Below, piece after piece: positions 17,628 to 28,100 of a DNA stretch of 64,000 nucleotides. The DNA lies in the NCBI RefSeq assembly GCF_025725645.1, contig NZ_CP107007.1, positions 1,426,001 through 1,490,000 of the forward strand. The letters are read 5' to 3'. Positions within the stretch are counted from its first letter, which is position 1. Every line of letters begins with the position of its first letter. Under the pieces are notes generated by a model. The model was not told the origin of the DNA and made no database searches. It saw only the letters and a list, made by a program, of their open reading frames with translations. The stretch comes from Halomonas sp. GD1P12 (GTDB lineage Bacteria; Pseudomonadota; Gammaproteobacteria; Pseudomonadales; Halomonadaceae). The position numbers and the translations under genes are program-made.

Positions 17628-18498
17628 ATGGCTTGTGGGGTTGGCGGCGGCGCTTTGCGTTAGCGCCGCTCGGGCCGAAGTGTGCGCGCTCGATGACCTG
17701 GATCGCGAGGTGTGCCTGAGCGCGCCTGCCAGCCGTATCGCCGCGCTTTCGCCTGGCGCGACGGAACTCGTCTATGCCGCCGGCGCGGGTGATCGCGTGG
17801 TCGCGGTGGTCTCTTACAGCGACTATCCGCCCGAGGCTCGAGACGTTATCTCGGTCGGCAGCCATACCCGGCTCGATCTGGAAGCGCTGGTCGCGCTCGA
17901 ACCGGATCTGGCCATCGGCTGGGTGACCGGCAACCCCGCCGAGCAGCTCGAGACGCTGGAAGCGCTCGATATGGCGGTGTTTTATATCGAGCCGCGCAGC
18001 GTCGACGGCGTGGCCGGCGCCATCGAGCGCCTCGCCACGCTTGCCGGCACCGAAGCGGAAGGTCGCCGCGTGGCAGAGCGCTTTTTAAGCGACATGGCCG
18101 CGCTCGGGGCGCAGTACGCAGGGGAAGCGTCGGTCGATACCTTCTACCAGGTGTGGGACTCACCGCTGATGAGCGTCAACGACGAACACCTGATTGGCCA
18201 GGTGATCCGCCTGTGCGGCGGGCGCAACGTGTTTGGCGAGCTGGGAAGATTGGTGCCGCGCCTCGATGACGAGGCGGTGCTCGCCGCCGACCCGGCCGTG
18301 ATCGTGGCCGGCGGCATGGGCGAGGAGAACCGCGACTGGCTCGATCACTGGACCCGGTACCCCGAGCTTCGTGCGGTGCAAAACGATCACCTCTACTTCG
18401 TGCCGCCGTCCCTCCTTCAGCGGCCCACGCCGCGTTTGGCTGAAGGGGCGAGGCTTCTTTGCGGGCATCTGGCGACGGCCCGGGAAGATGCGCCGTGA
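17617..18498 (+). CDS. btuF: Periplasmic cobalamin-binding protein BtuF
   Basis: The 293-residue protein begins with a signal-peptide-like stretch VNKWLVGLAAALCVSAARA. It then shows the type III substrate-binding fold: RIAALSPGATELVYAAGAGD, VAVVSYSDYPPEA, and LEALVALEPDLAIGW. It would deliver B12 from BtuB to BtuCD. The start is TTG at 17617, inside the last codons of btuB; no in-frame ATG is available near the signal sequence. It overlaps btuC by GTGA. Confidence 0.9.
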   Translation: MVNKWLVGLAAALCVSAARAEVCALDDLDREVCLSAPASRIAALSPGATELVYAAGAGDRVVAVVSYSDYPPEARDVISVGSHTRLDLEALVALEPDLAIGWVTGNPAEQLETLEALDMAVFYIEPRSVDGVAGAIERLATLAGTEAEGRRVAERFLSDMAALGAQYAGEASVDTFYQVWDSPLMSVNDEHLIGQVIRLCGGRNVFGELGRLVPRLDDEAVLAADPAVIVAGGMGEENRDWLDHWTRYPELRAVQNDHLYFVPPSLLQRPTPRLAEGARLLCGHLATAREDAP

Positions 18499-19472
18499 AT
18501 GGCCGCTCCCTGAGTTTCTGGCCCGTGGCGCTGACGGCGCTCGCCCTGGCCGCGCTTTTGCTGGCGCTCGCCACCGGCAGCGCTTCGCTGTCGGTGGCAA
18601 AGCTCATGCAGGCGCTGTTCGGGGAGGGCGATAGCCTCGCTCATACCCTGGTGTTCGATCTTCGCCTGCCACGCGCCTTGTCCGCCTTTGCCGTGGGCGG
18701 GCTGCTCGCCGTGGCGGGGGCGCTGATGCAGGTGCTCTTGCGAAACCCGCTCGCCGACCCCTACGTGCTCGGGCTTTCCGGCGGGGCCAGCATCGGGGCG
18801 CTTGGCGCGATGCTGGCGGGCCTGGGGGGACTGCTGGTGACCGGCTCGGCGTTTGCCGGGGCGCTTCTTTCAACGCTTTTGGTGTTTGGCCTCGCTCAGG
18901 GCCGCGGCGGCTGGACGCCGGCGAGACTGCTGCTCATCGGCGTGGTCGTGGCCTCGGGCTGGGGGGCGCTGGTCACGTTGATGCTCGCCATGAGCCCCGC
19001 CGAGCGCCTGCCGGGCATGCTCTACTGGCTGATGGGCGATCTTGCCTACGCGCGCACGCCCTGGCCGCCGCTGATCGTTTTACTGCTGACCTGCGCGCTT
19101 TTGTGGCCGCTGGGGAGAAGCCTCAACGTGCTCGCCCGTGGTTCGCTGCAGGCCGCCGCCCTGGGGGTGACCGTGCGTGGTTTCGAGTGGGGCATCTATC
19201 TTTTGGCAAGCCTTTTGACCGCCGTGGCGGTCACCACCGCCGGCAGCATCGGCTTCGTGGGGCTGGTCGTGCCGCACATGCTGCGCCTGGTGCTGGGCAA
19301 CGACCAGCGCCGTATCCTGCCCGCCTGCGCGTTGGCTGGCGGCACGCTGTTGCTGCTGGCCGATACGCTCGCGCGCACGCTGATTGCCCCGGAGCAGCTG
19401 CCGGTCGGTGTCATCACCGCGCTGCTCGGCGTGCCCACCTTCCTGCTGCTCTTGTACCGGAGCCGCCCATGA
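18495..19472 (+). CDS. btuC: Vitamin B12 ABC transporter permease BtuC
   Basis: The 325-residue FecCD-family permease has about ten membrane segments. Family landmarks are RLPRALSAFAVGGLLAVAG, LRNPLADPYVLGLSGGAS, and the cytoplasmic coupling region ARGSLQAAALGV. TAGSIGFVGLVVPHMLRL follows. The GTG at 18495 overlaps the btuF stop as GTGA and leaves a normal N terminus; an upstream in-frame ATG at 18459 would add residues read inside btuF. It should pair as a dimer with BtuD. Confidence 0.92.
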   Translation: MNGRSLSFWPVALTALALAALLLALATGSASLSVAKLMQALFGEGDSLAHTLVFDLRLPRALSAFAVGGLLAVAGALMQVLLRNPLADPYVLGLSGGASIGALGAMLAGLGGLLVTGSAFAGALLSTLLVFGLAQGRGGWTPARLLLIGVVVASGWGALVTLMLAMSPAERLPGMLYWLMGDLAYARTPWPPLIVLLLTCALLWPLGRSLNVLARGSLQAAALGVTVRGFEWGIYLLASLLTAVAVTTAGSIGFVGLVVPHMLRLVLGNDQRRILPACALAGGTLLLLADTLARTLIAPEQLPVGVITALLGVPTFLLLLYRSRP

Positions 19473-20323
19473 ACCGGCGTGGTGCGAAAGCGCCCGAGGC
19501 GAAAGCGCCACGGCTCGAGGCAGAGGGCCTGAAACTTGCCATCCCCGGCAGAAGCGCAGGTGGAGCGATGGAGTTCGCGCTCGAACCTGGTCAGGTGTGG
19601 GGGGTGCTCGGCCCCAACGGCGCGGGCAAGACGACGCTTTTGCACACCCTGGCGGGCCTCACCGCGCCGCGCACGGGACGCGTATGCCTGGATGGGCAAC
19701 CGCTTGGCTCGCTCAGGCGTCGGTCTATCGCCCGGCGGCTGGGGCTCTTGTTTCAGGAGCGCATGGACGGTTTCCCCGCCACGGTCTCCGAGACCGTGAT
19801 GATGGGCCGCCACCCGTACCTGTCGCTCTGGCAGCGCGAAAGCCTCGAGGATATCGAGCGGCTGCGGTCGGCCCTGAGCGCGCTCGATCTTGAAGCGCTC
19901 GCATCGCGCCCGGTCTCCACACTTTCCGGCGGTGAGCGCCAGCGCGTGGCGCTGGCCACCGTGCTGACCCAGAACCCTGCCGTGTGGCTTCTGGATGAGC
20001 CGACCAACCACCTGGACCTTCACCATCAAAGCGCGGTGATGGCGCTGATAAGCGTCGAGGCCCGCCAGGGCCGTGCGGTGATGATGTGCCTGCACGATCT
20101 CAACCTGGCCGCACGCTGGTGCAGCCACGTTCTGCTGCTCTACCCGGACGGCGAGGCCCTCGCCGGGCGATGCGACGAGGTGATGACGCTGGGCGCTCTG
20201 GAGCGGCTTTATCGTCAGCGCCTGAGCGTTGCGCAAATGGACGGCGCGCCGGTCTACATGCCGCGCGTGGAACGCGCCGCACCTTCCACGGATCTTTCTG
20301 ACAGTGCCTGGAGGCACCCATGA
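19469..20323 (+). CDS. btuD: Vitamin B12 ABC transporter ATP-binding protein BtuD
   Basis: The 284-residue ATPase has Walker A GPNGAGKTT, the ABC signature LSGGERQRV, Walker B VWLLDEPTNHLDL and the switch histidine in MMCLHDLNLAARW. The start ATG overlaps the btuC stop (ATGA), and its own stop overlaps the chelatase ATG in the same way. It powers BtuC-mediated import of cobalamin. Iron-siderophore transporters have similar ATPases, but the operon and riboswitch make B12 the likely cargo. Confidence 0.92.
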   Translation: MNRRGAKAPEAKAPRLEAEGLKLAIPGRSAGGAMEFALEPGQVWGVLGPNGAGKTTLLHTLAGLTAPRTGRVCLDGQPLGSLRRRSIARRLGLLFQERMDGFPATVSETVMMGRHPYLSLWQRESLEDIERLRSALSALDLEALASRPVSTLSGGERQRVALATVLTQNPAVWLLDEPTNHLDLHHQSAVMALISVEARQGRAVMMCLHDLNLAARWCSHVLLLYPDGEALAGRCDEVMTLGALERLYRQRLSVAQMDGAPVYMPRVERAAPSTDLSDSAWRHP

Positions 20324-22041
20324 CCCCGTTCCCTTTTGCCGCCGTGGTCGGCCAGCACGCGCTCAAGACGGCGCTGCTGCTCAACGCCGTCAACCCGCGC
20401 ATCGGCGGGGTATTGATCAGCGGCCCGCGGGGCAGCGCCAAATCCACCCTGGCCCGGGCGCTGGCCGCCATCCTGCCGGCCACGAGCCTTGGTCCGTCGC
20501 CGTTTGTCACGCTGCCGCTCGGGGCAAGTGAGGAGCGCCTGACCGGCAGCCTGGATATTCAGAAAGTGCTTACCGAGCGCGAGGCCGCCTTTCACGAAGG
20601 GCTTCTGGCCAAGGCGCACAACGGCGTGCTCTACGTCGATGAGGTCAACCTGCTGCCCGACACCCTGGTGGATCTGCTGCTCGATGTGGCCGCCAGCGGC
20701 GTCAATATCGTCGAGCGCGACGGCCTGAGCCACTCTCACCCGGCGCGTTTTGGCCTGATCGGTACCATGAACCCGGATGAAGGCGAGCTGCGCCCGCAAC
20801 TGCTGGACCGCTTCGGCCTCTGTTTGGAGCAGCCGGCCTCGATCAGCGTGGAAGAGCGCATCGCCATCGTGCGCCAGCGCGAAGCGTTCGACCGTGACCC
20901 CGCAGGCTACGCGGCGGATTTTGACGCCGAGCAGCGCTCGCTGACCCAGCGCATCGAACGCGCCCGGCAGCGGCTCGACGCGGTAAGCGCCCCGGACTGG
21001 GTATACGAGCAGATCGCCAGGCGCTGCGAGGCGGCGGGCGTCGAGGGCCTGCGCGCTGACGTGACCTGGCACCGCGCCGTCCAGGCCCACGCCGCCTGGC
21101 AGGGCCAGAAGGCCATCGACCAAACCGATATCGACACCGTCGCCCCCTGGGTGCTTTCACACCGGCGCACCCGGGAAGAGACGCCGCCCGCCTCAAACAA
21201 TCCGCCACCTGCTCCGCCCTCTGAACAGAGCGGCGGCGGCTCGCCGCCCACTGGCAGCAAGGCTCAAGCAGGCAGCGGCGCGGGGCAGCCGGGCGAGGCG
21301 GGGCAGTGGGGTGCGATGCCTCCCGTTAACCAAACCCGGCAGACGGAAGCGGCGACCATACCTGAAGCTCCAATGCTGCCGGGGAGTAAGCGCGGCGCTG
21401 CCGAAGGCGGCGCCCGCAAGGGCCACCAGTGGGGGCAAGGGGCGCACACACGCACGCTGCCTCCCGCGCCGCACCTGGATACCTTTGCCACGCTTGCCGC
21501 CAACCGCGGCGCCTGGCCCTGGCAAACACTCCGCTACCGCCCGTCGCGGGCCGGGCAGCCGAAGGTGCACCTGGTGCTGCTGGATACGTCTGGCTCGACG
21601 TTGGGCCAGCGCCTGCTGGGCCGTGCCAAGGGCTGGGTCGAGTCACTTGCTCGCCAAGCGTATCTGGGGCGCGAGCAGATGGCGGTGTTTGGCTTCGGCA
21701 ACGACACCATCACCTCGTTGCTGCCCCGCCAGCGCGCGCCCAAGAGCCTGGCAGCCCGGCTCGATTCGGCGGAGGGCGGGGGCGGCACGCCGCTGCGCGC
21801 CATGATCGTTCAGGCAGGCCAGCTGGTGCGCCAGTGGCAGCGCCGCGAGCCGGGCCTTGCCATTCATACCTACCTGATTACCGACGGCCGCACCCGGGAG
21901 TCCCTTGTGGGTCTGGCGCCGCCAGGCGACTGCCTGGTGCTGGATACCGAAGGCGCCAGAGTCAAGCGCGGCCAGGGGGCAAGGCTTGCCCGAGAGCTTG
22001 ACGCACGCTACTGCACACTGCCAATCAAGGAGTTTTCATGA
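20320..22041 (+). CDS. Fused AAA+/VWA chelatase subunit (ChlI-ChlD type), probably for cobalt insertion with CobN
   Basis: The 573-residue protein joins two parts usually encoded separately. Residues about 1-280 are a MoxR/ChlI AAA+ ATPase with Walker A GPRGSAKST (35-43), Walker B VLYVDEVN (103-110) and the sensor region GTMNPDEGELRPQLLDRFG. Residues about 285-385 are a Pro/Ser/Gly-rich linker. Residues about 410-573 are a von Willebrand A domain with an intact MIDAS: DTSGS (422-426), Thr490 and Asp522. No CobS/CobT pair is in the window, so this protein most likely serves as the ATPase partner of CobN, by analogy with ChlID. It overlaps btuD and cobO by ATGA. Confidence 0.85.
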   Translation: MTPFPFAAVVGQHALKTALLLNAVNPRIGGVLISGPRGSAKSTLARALAAILPATSLGPSPFVTLPLGASEERLTGSLDIQKVLTEREAAFHEGLLAKAHNGVLYVDEVNLLPDTLVDLLLDVAASGVNIVERDGLSHSHPARFGLIGTMNPDEGELRPQLLDRFGLCLEQPASISVEERIAIVRQREAFDRDPAGYAADFDAEQRSLTQRIERARQRLDAVSAPDWVYEQIARRCEAAGVEGLRADVTWHRAVQAHAAWQGQKAIDQTDIDTVAPWVLSHRRTREETPPASNNPPPAPPSEQSGGGSPPTGSKAQAGSGAGQPGEAGQWGAMPPVNQTRQTEAATIPEAPMLPGSKRGAAEGGARKGHQWGQGAHTRTLPPAPHLDTFATLAANRGAWPWQTLRYRPSRAGQPKVHLVLLDTSGSTLGQRLLGRAKGWVESLARQAYLGREQMAVFGFGNDTITSLLPRQRAPKSLAARLDSAEGGGGTPLRAMIVQAGQLVRQWQRREPGLAIHTYLITDGRTRESLVGLAPPGDCLVLDTEGARVKRGQGARLARELDARYCTLPIKEFS

Positions 22042-22625
22042 CGGACCATCAACGCCGCATGCAGCGCAAGAAAGACGTGGTCGATGAGCGCATCAGCCAG
22101 GCGACGCAGGAGCGCGGCGTGCTGATTCTCCTGAAGGGCAACGGCAAGGGCAAAAGCAGCTCCGCCTTCGGCACCATGGCGCGCTCTCTGGGCCACGGCC
22201 AGCGCTGCGCCGTCATTCAGTTCATCAAGGGTCGCCGCGAGACCGGCGAGTACCTGTTCTTTCGCGACCACCCAAGGCTCGACTGGCACATCATGGGCCA
22301 CGGCTTCACCTGGGAAACCCAGGACCGCGAGCGGGATATCGAGGCCGCAGAGGCCGCCTGGGCCGTGGCCAAGGGGTTACTCGAGAACCCGGAGTACGGG
22401 CTGATCGTGCTCGATGAAATGAGCTACATGTTCAAGTACGGCTACCTGGATACCGCCCCCGTGGTCGAGGCGTTACAGCGCCGCCCGGCGCACCAGAACG
22501 TGATCATCACCGGACGCACCATGGCTACACCGCTTCAGGAGATCGCCGACACCATCAGCATCGTGCAAGACGAGCGCCACGCGTTTCGCGGCGGCGTCAA
22601 GGCGCAAGCGGGGATCGAATACTGA
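22038..22625 (+). CDS. cobO: Cob(I)yrinic acid a,c-diamide adenosyltransferase
   Basis: The 195-residue CobO/BtuR/CobA-type enzyme transfers the adenosyl group from ATP to the cobalt of corrinoids. The P-loop is GNGKGKSSSAFGT, followed by VIQFIKG and the Walker-B-like LIVLDEMSYMFKYGY, then NVIITGR. It starts within the stop of the chelatase gene (ATGA) and ends at the cobB start (TGATG). It serves both new synthesis and salvage of imported cobalamin. Confidence 0.96.
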   Translation: MTDHQRRMQRKKDVVDERISQATQERGVLILLKGNGKGKSSSAFGTMARSLGHGQRCAVIQFIKGRRETGEYLFFRDHPRLDWHIMGHGFTWETQDRERDIEAAEAAWAVAKGLLENPEYGLIVLDEMSYMFKYGYLDTAPVVEALQRRPAHQNVIITGRTMATPLQEIADTISIVQDERHAFRGGVKAQAGIEY

Positions 22626-24013
22626 TGAACCAACCTTCTGCCAGCTGCCCCGCGCTGTTTATTTCGGCCCCCGCCTCAGGCCAGGGCAAAACCACGCTAA
22701 CCGCCGGGCTTGCGCGGCTGCTGCGCAATCAGGGCAAGGTGGTGCGGGTGTTCAAGACCGGCCCGGATTATCTCGACCCGCAGATTCTCGCCCAGGCCTC
22801 CGGCCAGCCGGTTGATCAGCTCGACTTATGGATGGCCGGTGAAGCCTACTGCCGCCAGCGCTTTTATGAAGCCGCTATCGAGGCCGACTTGATTCTGGTG
22901 GAAGGCGCCATGGGCCTTCATGACGGCGAGCCATCCAGCGCCGATCTGGCCGCGCTGTTTGGCATTCCCATGGCCATCGTGATGGATGTCAAAGGCATGG
23001 CCCAAACCGCCGCCGCGCTGGTAACGGGGCTGGCTGGCTTTCGTGACGATATCCATGTTGCCGGGCTGATTGCCAACAATTGCGGCTCCCAGCGCCACCG
23101 GGAGCTGATTGAAGGCGCGCTGCCTGACACCCTACCGTTCTTGGCCGCCGTACCCCGTGACCCTGAATTGACACTTCCCGAGCGCCACCTGGGGCTGGTG
23201 CAGGCCGAAGAGATTCGTTTTGAGCTGGAAGTTCGTTTTGAAGCTGCGGCGCAGGCGCTGGAAGCCGCGGGGCTGCTGGACGCGCTGGCCACGCTTTCGC
23301 CGATCAGTTTCAGTGCGCCGACCGAGGCGCTTGCTGCGGTGCCGCAGGCACTGACCGGGCATACGATAGGCGTGGCCCGCGATGCGGCGTTCAGCTTTAT
23401 CTATCAGGCCAACCTGGATGTACTGGCGCAGATGGGCGCGCGCGTGCGCTTTTTCTCACCGCTTGCCGATGCCGACCTGCCCGAGTGCGATGCGCTGTGG
23501 CTGCCCGGCGGCTACCCGGAGCTTCACGCGCAGGCGCTCGCGGCGAACACCGCCATGCTCGATGCCATTAGAGGCTTCTTTCGCGCGGGCAACCCCATTC
23601 TCGCCGAGTGTGGTGGCATGCTGTATAGCCTGGAAACGCTCACCGACTATGCGGAGAACACGCACCCCATGCTCGGTTTACTGCCGGGGCACGGCGCCAT
23701 GCGCGGGCGCCGAGGCTGCCAGGGTATGCAGACCGCCGAGCTGCCCGAAGGACCCATTCGCGGCCATGCCCACCATCGTTCCATGGCCGGGCAAACGCCT
23801 GAGCCCATCGCTTACGGGCGCCGTCAGCGCCACCCCGCACCTGGCGAGCCGATCTACCGGGCCGGCCGCCTGACCGCGACCTACTTGCACCTGTTTTTCC
23901 CGAATAACCCGGCCGCGGTGGCGCGTCTTTTCAGCCACGCTCCCGGCAACGATTCAGCGCAGGCCACGGCCGCAAGCTCCCATATTGAGGAATCCTTTCA
24001 TGCAGTTAAATAA
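22625..24013 (+). CDS. cobB: Cobyrinic acid a,c-diamide synthase (CobB/CbiA)
   Basis: This 462-residue enzyme amidates the a and c side chains using glutamine and ATP. The N-terminal half is a dethiobiotin-synthetase-like ATPase with SAPASGQGKTTLTAG and KTGPDYLDPQ. The C-terminal half is a class I glutaminase with the catalytic cysteine in LAECGGMLY and a later histidine in RLTATYLHLFF. In the aerobic route its substrate is hydrogenobyrinic acid. It overlaps cobW by 14 bases. The other amidotransferase, CobQ, is not in this window. Confidence 0.95.
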   Translation: MNQPSASCPALFISAPASGQGKTTLTAGLARLLRNQGKVVRVFKTGPDYLDPQILAQASGQPVDQLDLWMAGEAYCRQRFYEAAIEADLILVEGAMGLHDGEPSSADLAALFGIPMAIVMDVKGMAQTAAALVTGLAGFRDDIHVAGLIANNCGSQRHRELIEGALPDTLPFLAAVPRDPELTLPERHLGLVQAEEIRFELEVRFEAAAQALEAAGLLDALATLSPISFSAPTEALAAVPQALTGHTIGVARDAAFSFIYQANLDVLAQMGARVRFFSPLADADLPECDALWLPGGYPELHAQALAANTAMLDAIRGFFRAGNPILAECGGMLYSLETLTDYAENTHPMLGLLPGHGAMRGRRGCQGMQTAELPEGPIRGHAHHRSMAGQTPEPIAYGRRQRHPAPGEPIYRAGRLTATYLHLFFPNNPAAVARLFSHAPGNDSAQATAASSHIEESFHAVK

Positions 24014-25100
24014 AATTCCCGCCACGGTGGTGACTGGCTTTCTGGGTAGCGGCAAGACCACGCTGCTTGCCAATATCCTGCGCCAGATCACCGGCAAACG
24101 GATCGCCGTGATCGTCAACGAATTCGGCGAGCAGGATATCGACTCCAGCCTGCTGCGCAGCTGCGCCCTCGACTGTGAGCCCGGTGAAGGCCAAGCGCTC
24201 GAGGGTGACGACGGCATCTATGAACTCGCCAACGGCTGTATCTGCTGCACCGTGGAAGAAGAGTTTCTGCCGGTGATGAAAAAGCTCGTCGAGCGGCGCG
24301 GCGATATCGACCATATCCTGATCGAGACCAGCGGCCTGGCGCTGCCAAAACCCTTGGTGCAGGCGTTCAACTGGCCGGACGTCCGCCAGCACTGCACCGT
24401 GGATGCCATCATTACCGTGATCGACGGCCCCGCCGTGGCCGCCGGGCGCTTTGCCAGCGACGAAGCCAAGGTCGCCGCCCAGCGTCTGGCGGATGACAGT
24501 CTGGACCATGACCCCAGCCTGCAAGAGCTTCTTGATGATCAGTTAAGCGCGGCGGATTTAGTCCTGGTGACCAAAACCGATCTGCTGAGTGTCGATGAAA
24601 AGGCCCGGGTGGAAGCGCTGGTGCAGGCGCGGGTACCGGCCTCGGTCAAGACGCTGTTTATCGACCAGACCCAGGCCACTGATACGGCCCAGCTGGAAGC
24701 CCTGATGGGCATTGGCGCCGCCAGTGAAGCGCATATCGACAAGATTACCAATCATCACGACAAGCACCACGCCGAAGGCGCACACCACGACCACGCCCAC
24801 GACCACTTCGATTCCTGCGTGATTACCCTGGGCGAAGTAGACGCCACCGCCCTTGAAAGCAACCTGCAGGCGCTGCTGAAAAGCCACGAGATCTACCGCG
24901 CCAAGGGCTTTGCCGCTATCCCCGGCAAGCCCATGCGCCGGGTGATTCAGGCGGTGGGTGAGCGTCTTGAGGGCTACTTCGACCGGCTATGGCGCCAGGA
25001 CGAGCCGCGCCAGACCCAGCTGGTATTTATCGGCCGCGGGCTTGATAGCACCGACCTGCACGAGGCGCTGGCCGCTGCCGAGACTGCGGCGACACCTTAA
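24000..25100 (+). CDS. cobW: CobW, COG0523 GTPase with metal-binding motifs
   Basis: The 366-residue G3E GTPase has Walker A GFLGSGKTT, the conserved metal-binding CICC in NGCICCTVEE, and the base-recognition TKTD. A histidine-rich loop (HHDKHHAEG, HHDHAHDH, residues about 252-270) precedes the C-terminal CobW domain. In aerobic B12 clusters it is thought to deliver cobalt to the CobN chelatase, and its place directly before cobN agrees. The ATG at 24000 with GAGGA upstream is chosen; the gene overlaps cobB by 14 bases. Confidence 0.93.
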   Translation: MQLNKIPATVVTGFLGSGKTTLLANILRQITGKRIAVIVNEFGEQDIDSSLLRSCALDCEPGEGQALEGDDGIYELANGCICCTVEEEFLPVMKKLVERRGDIDHILIETSGLALPKPLVQAFNWPDVRQHCTVDAIITVIDGPAVAAGRFASDEAKVAAQRLADDSLDHDPSLQELLDDQLSAADLVLVTKTDLLSVDEKARVEALVQARVPASVKTLFIDQTQATDTAQLEALMGIGAASEAHIDKITNHHDKHHAEGAHHDHAHDHFDSCVITLGEVDATALESNLQALLKSHEIYRAKGFAAIPGKPMRRVIQAVGERLEGYFDRLWRQDEPRQTQLVFIGRGLDSTDLHEALAAAETAATP

Positions 25101-28100
25101 TGCATCTATTTGCCGCCAAGCCCGGAGGCTTTGTCGACGATGAAGGTATCGTCGATCTTCAACAAAGCCCCGCCGAGATCGTCATCCTGTCCGCCGCCGA
25201 CAGCAATCTTTCGGCGCTGGCTCAGGCCGCCGAGCGGTTGGGGGAGGCGTACCCCTCGGTGCGCCTGGCCAACTGGATGAACCTGATCAAGCCGGCGGCG
25301 TATGATCTCTACGAAGATCGGGTGCTGGAAAAGGCCCGGTTGGTGGTGGTGTCGCTGTTAGGTGGCAAGGGCTACTGGCAGTATGGTCATGAGCGCTTGC
25401 TGGCCTGGGCGGCGGCGAAGCCGGAGCGCCAGCTGATACTGGTGCCGGGCTGCGACGCGCCGGATGACGCGCTGCTGGAAGACTCGAGCATCGGCTTCGA
25501 TGACGCCTACCGCGTGTGGCGCTACCTGCGTGAAGGCGGCGTAGATAACGCCGAAGGGCTTTTGCGCTTTATTGCCAGCCACTGCCTAAGCCGTGCGTTT
25601 GCCTGGCAGGAGCCCAAGGTGATTCCGGCGGCAGTGATTTACGCCCCGCAGGAACGTGAATCGAGCCGCCCGGCGGCCAGCCTCAGCGAGTGGCGCAAGC
25701 AGTATGAAGACGGCCGGCCGGTGTGCCTGCTGCTGTTCTATCGCAGCCATTTGCAGGGCGCCAACACCGGCGTGATCGACGGCATGCTGGCCGCACTCGA
25801 GGCCGAAGGGCTGGCGCCGCTGGCGGTGGCCGTGGCCTCGCTGAAGGAGGGGCCGTGCATCGAGTTTGCCAATCATCTCATCGAGCAGACCGGCGCCTCG
25901 CTGATCATCAACACCACCAGCTTTTCGGTGAATCGCAACGCCGATGAAACCGACGGGCTGGGCGATGAAATGCATAGCCTGTTCATCGGCCGGCCCGTGG
26001 TGCTTCAGGCGATGCTGGCCAGCAGCACGGTGGAGGACTGGCAGGGCATGGCTGCTGGGCTGCACAGCCGCGATGTGGCGATGCAGATCGTGCTGCCGGA
26101 AATGGACGGGCGGGTGATCACCCGGGCCGTGGGCTTCAAGGCCGAGGCCTTTTTTAACGAGCGCTGCCAGCTCTCGATTACTCACCACGCCCTGCACCCG
26201 GAGCGTGCGGCGTTCGTTGCAAAGCTTGGCCGGCGCTACTGCTGGCTGCGTGAAACGCCCAACGCGCAAAAACGCATCGCCCTGGTCATGGCCAACTACC
26301 CCAACCGCGACGGGCGTATCGGCAACGGGGTAGGGCTGGATACGCCCGCCTCGACGCTGAATATCCTGAGCGCCCTGCAGGGTGCCGGCTACCCGGTGGA
26401 CGAGCTGCCCGCGGACGGCGACGAGCTGATCCGCCGGTTGCAAGGCGCGGTCACCAACGACCACGGCAGCCTCGATCAGCGCGCCTGCTGGCAAAGCATC
26501 AGCGTTGAGGAGTATCTAGCCTGGTTTCAAACCCTGCCCGCTACGCTCCAGAACACCATATGGACGCGCTGGGGAGCGCCGCAAGACGACCCCAAGTGCC
26601 GCCAGGGGCGGCTGATGATCTCGGGTATCCGCCTTGGGGACACCTTTGTAGGCATTCAGCCCGAGCGCGACTTTATCGAGGACCTGACCCAGTCCTACCA
26701 CGATATGGAGCTGGCGCCGCCGCACAGCTATCTGGCGTTCTACCTGTGGCTGCGCGAACACTACCGGGTAGACGCGGTGATTCACGTGGGCAAGCACGGC
26801 AATCTCGAGTGGCTGCCGGGCAAGAGCACTGCGCTCAGCGCCGAGTGCTGGCCGGATATTGCGCTGGGGCCGCTGCCCCACTTCTATCCGTTCATCGTCA
26901 ACGACCCCGGCGAAGGGGCACAAGCCAAGCGCAGAAGCCAGGCGGTGATCATCGACCACCTGATGCCGCCGCTGGCCCGCGCCGAGCTGTACGGCCCCAT
27001 GGCCGAGTTGGAGGCGCTGTGTGACGAGTACTACCAGGCGCTGGATATGGACCCGCGGCGCGAGGCGCTGATTCGCAGCCAGATTCTTGCGCACCTGCGC
27101 GACACCGGCATCGACCGGGAACTCGCCCATGCGGTGAACGGTGAGTGCGAGGCCGAGATACTCAACGCCCTGGATACCTTCTTGTGCGATATCAAGGAAG
27201 CCCAGATCCGCCACGGCCTGCACATTCTGGGCACGCCGCCGCCGCGTGAAAAACGCGCGGGCACACTGGTGGCGCTGCTGCGCCTGCCAAGAGGCGAGGG
27301 CGTGGCAAGCCGTGGCCTGCTGCACAACCTCGCCTGCGACCTGGCGCTCGATATCGACCCGCTGGCCGCCGGCAGCGAGCCGTGGCAGGGCGCCAGGCCC
27401 GCTATTCTTGCCGAGCAGTTGGGTGCCCCCTGGCGCACCGGCGCGGACACCCGCGAGCGCCTGGAGCTTCTGGCCGAATGCTGGGTCAACGAGTACGTGC
27501 TGGGTGACCGCCCCCTTGAAGCGCTTACCTCAAATTACCCCGCCACGGCGGAGCAGCTGCGCTTTGCCCGCACGCTGTGGGCGACCATGCAGCGCGGCGT
27601 GTCGCTGGAAATTCAGTCCCTGCTCGATGGCCTTGACGGCCTTTTCGTACCCGCCGGCCCCAGCGGCGCCCCCAGCCGCGGGCGGCTGGATACGCTGCCC
27701 ACCGGGCGTAACTTCTTCAGCGTGGACAACCGCTCGATTCCATCGCCCGCCGCCTGGAAGCTGGGCGAAAAGTCCGCCCAGGCGTTCGTCGAGCGCTACC
27801 TGCAGGATAACGGCGACTACCCGCGCCGGCTGGGACTCTCCATCTGGGGCACCGCCACCATGCGCACCGGCGGCGACGACATCGCCCAGGCCTTTGCGCT
27901 GATGGGCGTGAGGCCCAAGTGGTCGCTGGGCTCCCAGCGGGTGATCGATTTCGAGGTGATTCCTTCCATGCTGCTGAACCGCCCGCGGGTGGATGTGACG
28001 CTGCGGGTGTCCGGCTTTTTCCGCGATGCGTTTCCCAATGTGATCCGCCTGTTCGATGCCGCCGTGCAGGCGGTGGCGAGCTTCGAAGAGCCCGGCGACA